Shown: piece by piece, positions 47,800 through 48,619 of the stretch
Numbering within the stretch: the stretch's first letter is position 1
Layout: every line of letters starts with the position of its first letter
Source of the DNA: Candidatus Parvarchaeota archaeon
Lineage (GTDB): Archaea > Nanobdellota > Nanobdellia > B33-G15
Length of the DNA: 48,619 nt
NCBI GenBank assembly: GCA_017608385.1
Contig: JAFCFZ010000003.1
Span: 1-48,619 of the forward strand
Reading direction: 5' to 3'
Notes under the pieces: model-generated
Databases searched by the model: none
Told to the model about the DNA's origin: nothing
What the model saw: the letters and a program-made list of their open reading frames with translations, nothing else
Translations under genes and position numbers: made by a program

Positions 47800-48407
47800 A
47801 TGAAAGGTAAGTTTGTTATTTTTGAAGGAATCGATGGTGCTGGAATGTCTACACAAGTATATAGACTGAATCAATTCCTTAAGAATAAGGATCTAAAGGT
47901 TGTTATGACAAAAGAACCAACTAGCAATTTAATAGGAGGAGTTATAAGAGCAGCATTAAGAAAGGAGTGTGCAAAACGGATTTGAGAACTTTACAACTCC
48001 TTTTCACTGGAGATAGAAGTCATCATTTAGAAACAATTGTCAAGCCTGCTTTAAATGATGGAAAATGGGTTTTAACGGATAGATATTTTCTCTCAACAAT
48101 TGCTTTTGGAGGTTTGGAAATTGATAAAGATTGGCTCAGACAATTAAATAGTAAATTCTTAATTCCTGACTTTGCATTCATTATAGATCTTCCTGTTGAA
48201 GTTTCTTTAGATAGAATTGATAAATCTCGTGCATCAAATGAATTTTTTGAAGAAAAAGAAAAATTGGAAAAAATCAGAAAGAACTATTTAGATTTAGTGG
48301 AAGAACTCAAGCAAGAAGGATGGAACATACATGTTATTGATGGAACTCAAACAATAGATGATGTCCATAAAGAAGTTGCTAAGATAATTGACCAAGATAT
48401 CTCATGA
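47800..48407 (+). pseudogene. tmk: Thymidylate kinase, frameshifted (or sequencing error)
   Basis: The first frame (47800-47985) reads FVIFEGIDGAGMSTQVYRLNQFL...IRAALRKEC and stops at TGA. The second, from about 47970 to 48407, continues KTDLRTLQLLFTGDRSHHLETIVKPAL...VLTDRYFLSTIAFGG to the end. Together they are a full-length kinase of about 200 aa. One missing A in the GCAAAACGG run near 47970 would restore the frame. The P-loop Lys is Met (GAGMSTQ). Because the break is next to a 94-bp repeat and the contig end, an assembly or read error is as likely as a real mutation. Confidence 0.85.
47995..48088 (+). repeat. 94-bp direct repeat, copy 1 (inside tmk)
   Basis: These 94 bases, starting AACTCCTTTTCACTGG, recur without a mismatch at 48526-48619. 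This copy is coding within tmk. Confidence 0.95.
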
Positions 48408-48522
48408 TAACTATTGCAATTATAAATAATGCTGACAAGTAAATCACATGTTCTGGTTTTATCTCTACCTTACTTTTATAATCCTCAAAATATCTTACAA
48501 TACCTCCCATTCCTGAAGGCAT
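48379..48522 (-). CDS. secG: Sec61-beta/SecG subunit of the archaeal translocon
   Basis: A 47-aa frame from ATG at 48522 to TAG at 48379-48381 reads MPSGMGGIVRYFEDYKSK, then VEIKPEHVIYLSALF, then IIAIVIMRYLGQLS. The SGMGGIVRYFEDY segment, the IKPEHV motif and one C-terminal helix are the Sec61-beta hallmarks. Upstream it runs into the second copy of the 94-bp repeat at 48526, so a few N-terminal residues may be missing. The gene overlaps the end of tmk by 29 nt on the other strand. Confidence 0.88.
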   Translation of the reverse strand: MPSGMGGIVRYFEDYKSKVEIKPEHVIYLSALFIIAIVIMRYLGQLS

Positions 48523-48525
48523 TCT

Positions 48526-48619
48526 AACTCCTTTTCACTGGAGATAGAAGTCATCATTTAGAAACAATTGTCAAGCCTGCTTTAAATGATGGAAAATGGG
48601 TTTTAACGGATAGATATTT
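48526..48619 (+). repeat. 94-bp direct repeat, copy 2 (window end)
   Basis: The last 94 bases of the window repeat 47995-48088 exactly and end mid-gene. A perfect repeat running off the contig end is typical of an assembly-graph artefact rather than of real DNA. Confidence 0.93.

Noticed and set aside
47995-48619. Direct repeats as possible insertion or attachment sites
   Set aside because: The repeat is internal tmk coding sequence and runs off the window end; there is no integrase, transposase or target-site signature.

Overview
The window reads as a piece of an AT-rich (roughly one-third GC by eye) archaeal chromosome. The archaeal markers are a histone-fold protein, a Sec61-beta (SecG) subunit, a GAPOR-type tungsten oxidoreductase, a class V fructose-1,6-bisphosphate aldolase/phosphatase, ADP-forming acetyl-CoA synthetase subunits, and TATA boxes placed 27-30 nt ahead of start codons. 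Small proteins, very tight packing, Cys-rich orphans and many family-less ORFs suggest a DPANN lineage (Woesearchaeota/Pacearchaeota-like). That placement is inference, not something the sequence proves. No rRNA, CRISPR, transposon or phage module was seen, and there is no gene-free stretch longer than about 300 bases.

Layout. 0-9 kb: a HAD phosphatase, a DUF4013 membrane protein, unrecognised small genes, an MBL-fold hydrolase, SdpI, DUF3795, a long coiled-coil protein and a regulator/membrane-protein pair. 9-21 kb: envelope and regulatory genes, including secreted or lipoprotein-like proteins, a DUF362 ferredoxin, a flavodoxin, an XRE/DUF2178 operon with a palindromic operator, membrane-bound winged-helix proteins around a Cys-rich secreted peptide, AlkD, a split MgtE transporter with an RCK_C subunit, acylphosphatase, and a TRAM protein with a repetitive charged tail. 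21.6-35.7 kb: a carbohydrate island with TIM-GAPOR, GalT, GT3 glycogen synthase, DUF5752, a half glycosyltransferase beside a full one, GH57 amylase, an unknown 153-aa protein, a debranching enzyme, a PfkB kinase, a double-SIS protein and FBP aldolase/phosphatase. 36-39.7 kb: winged-helix regulators, histone, acyltransferase and phosphoribosyltransferase. 39.7-45.8 kb: a minus-strand block with argS, three tRNA-Arg genes (GCG, TCG, CCT), tRNA-Ala(CGC), an agmatinase-like gene, membrane proteins and mscL. 45.8-48.6 kb: acdB and acdA facing each other, a frameshifted thymidylate kinase, a Sec61-beta gene not called as an ORF, and a 94-bp repeat that marks a probable assembly end.

Together the 21.6-35.7 kb genes can be read as one programme: make, store and debranch an alpha-glucan and connect it to a modified ferredoxin-linked Embden-Meyerhof pathway. 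AcdAB could recover ATP from acetyl-CoA. The argS/tRNA block is the second notable system: ArgRS, three of its substrate tRNAs and a ureohydrolase are packed so tightly that tRNA ends touch or overlap coding regions.
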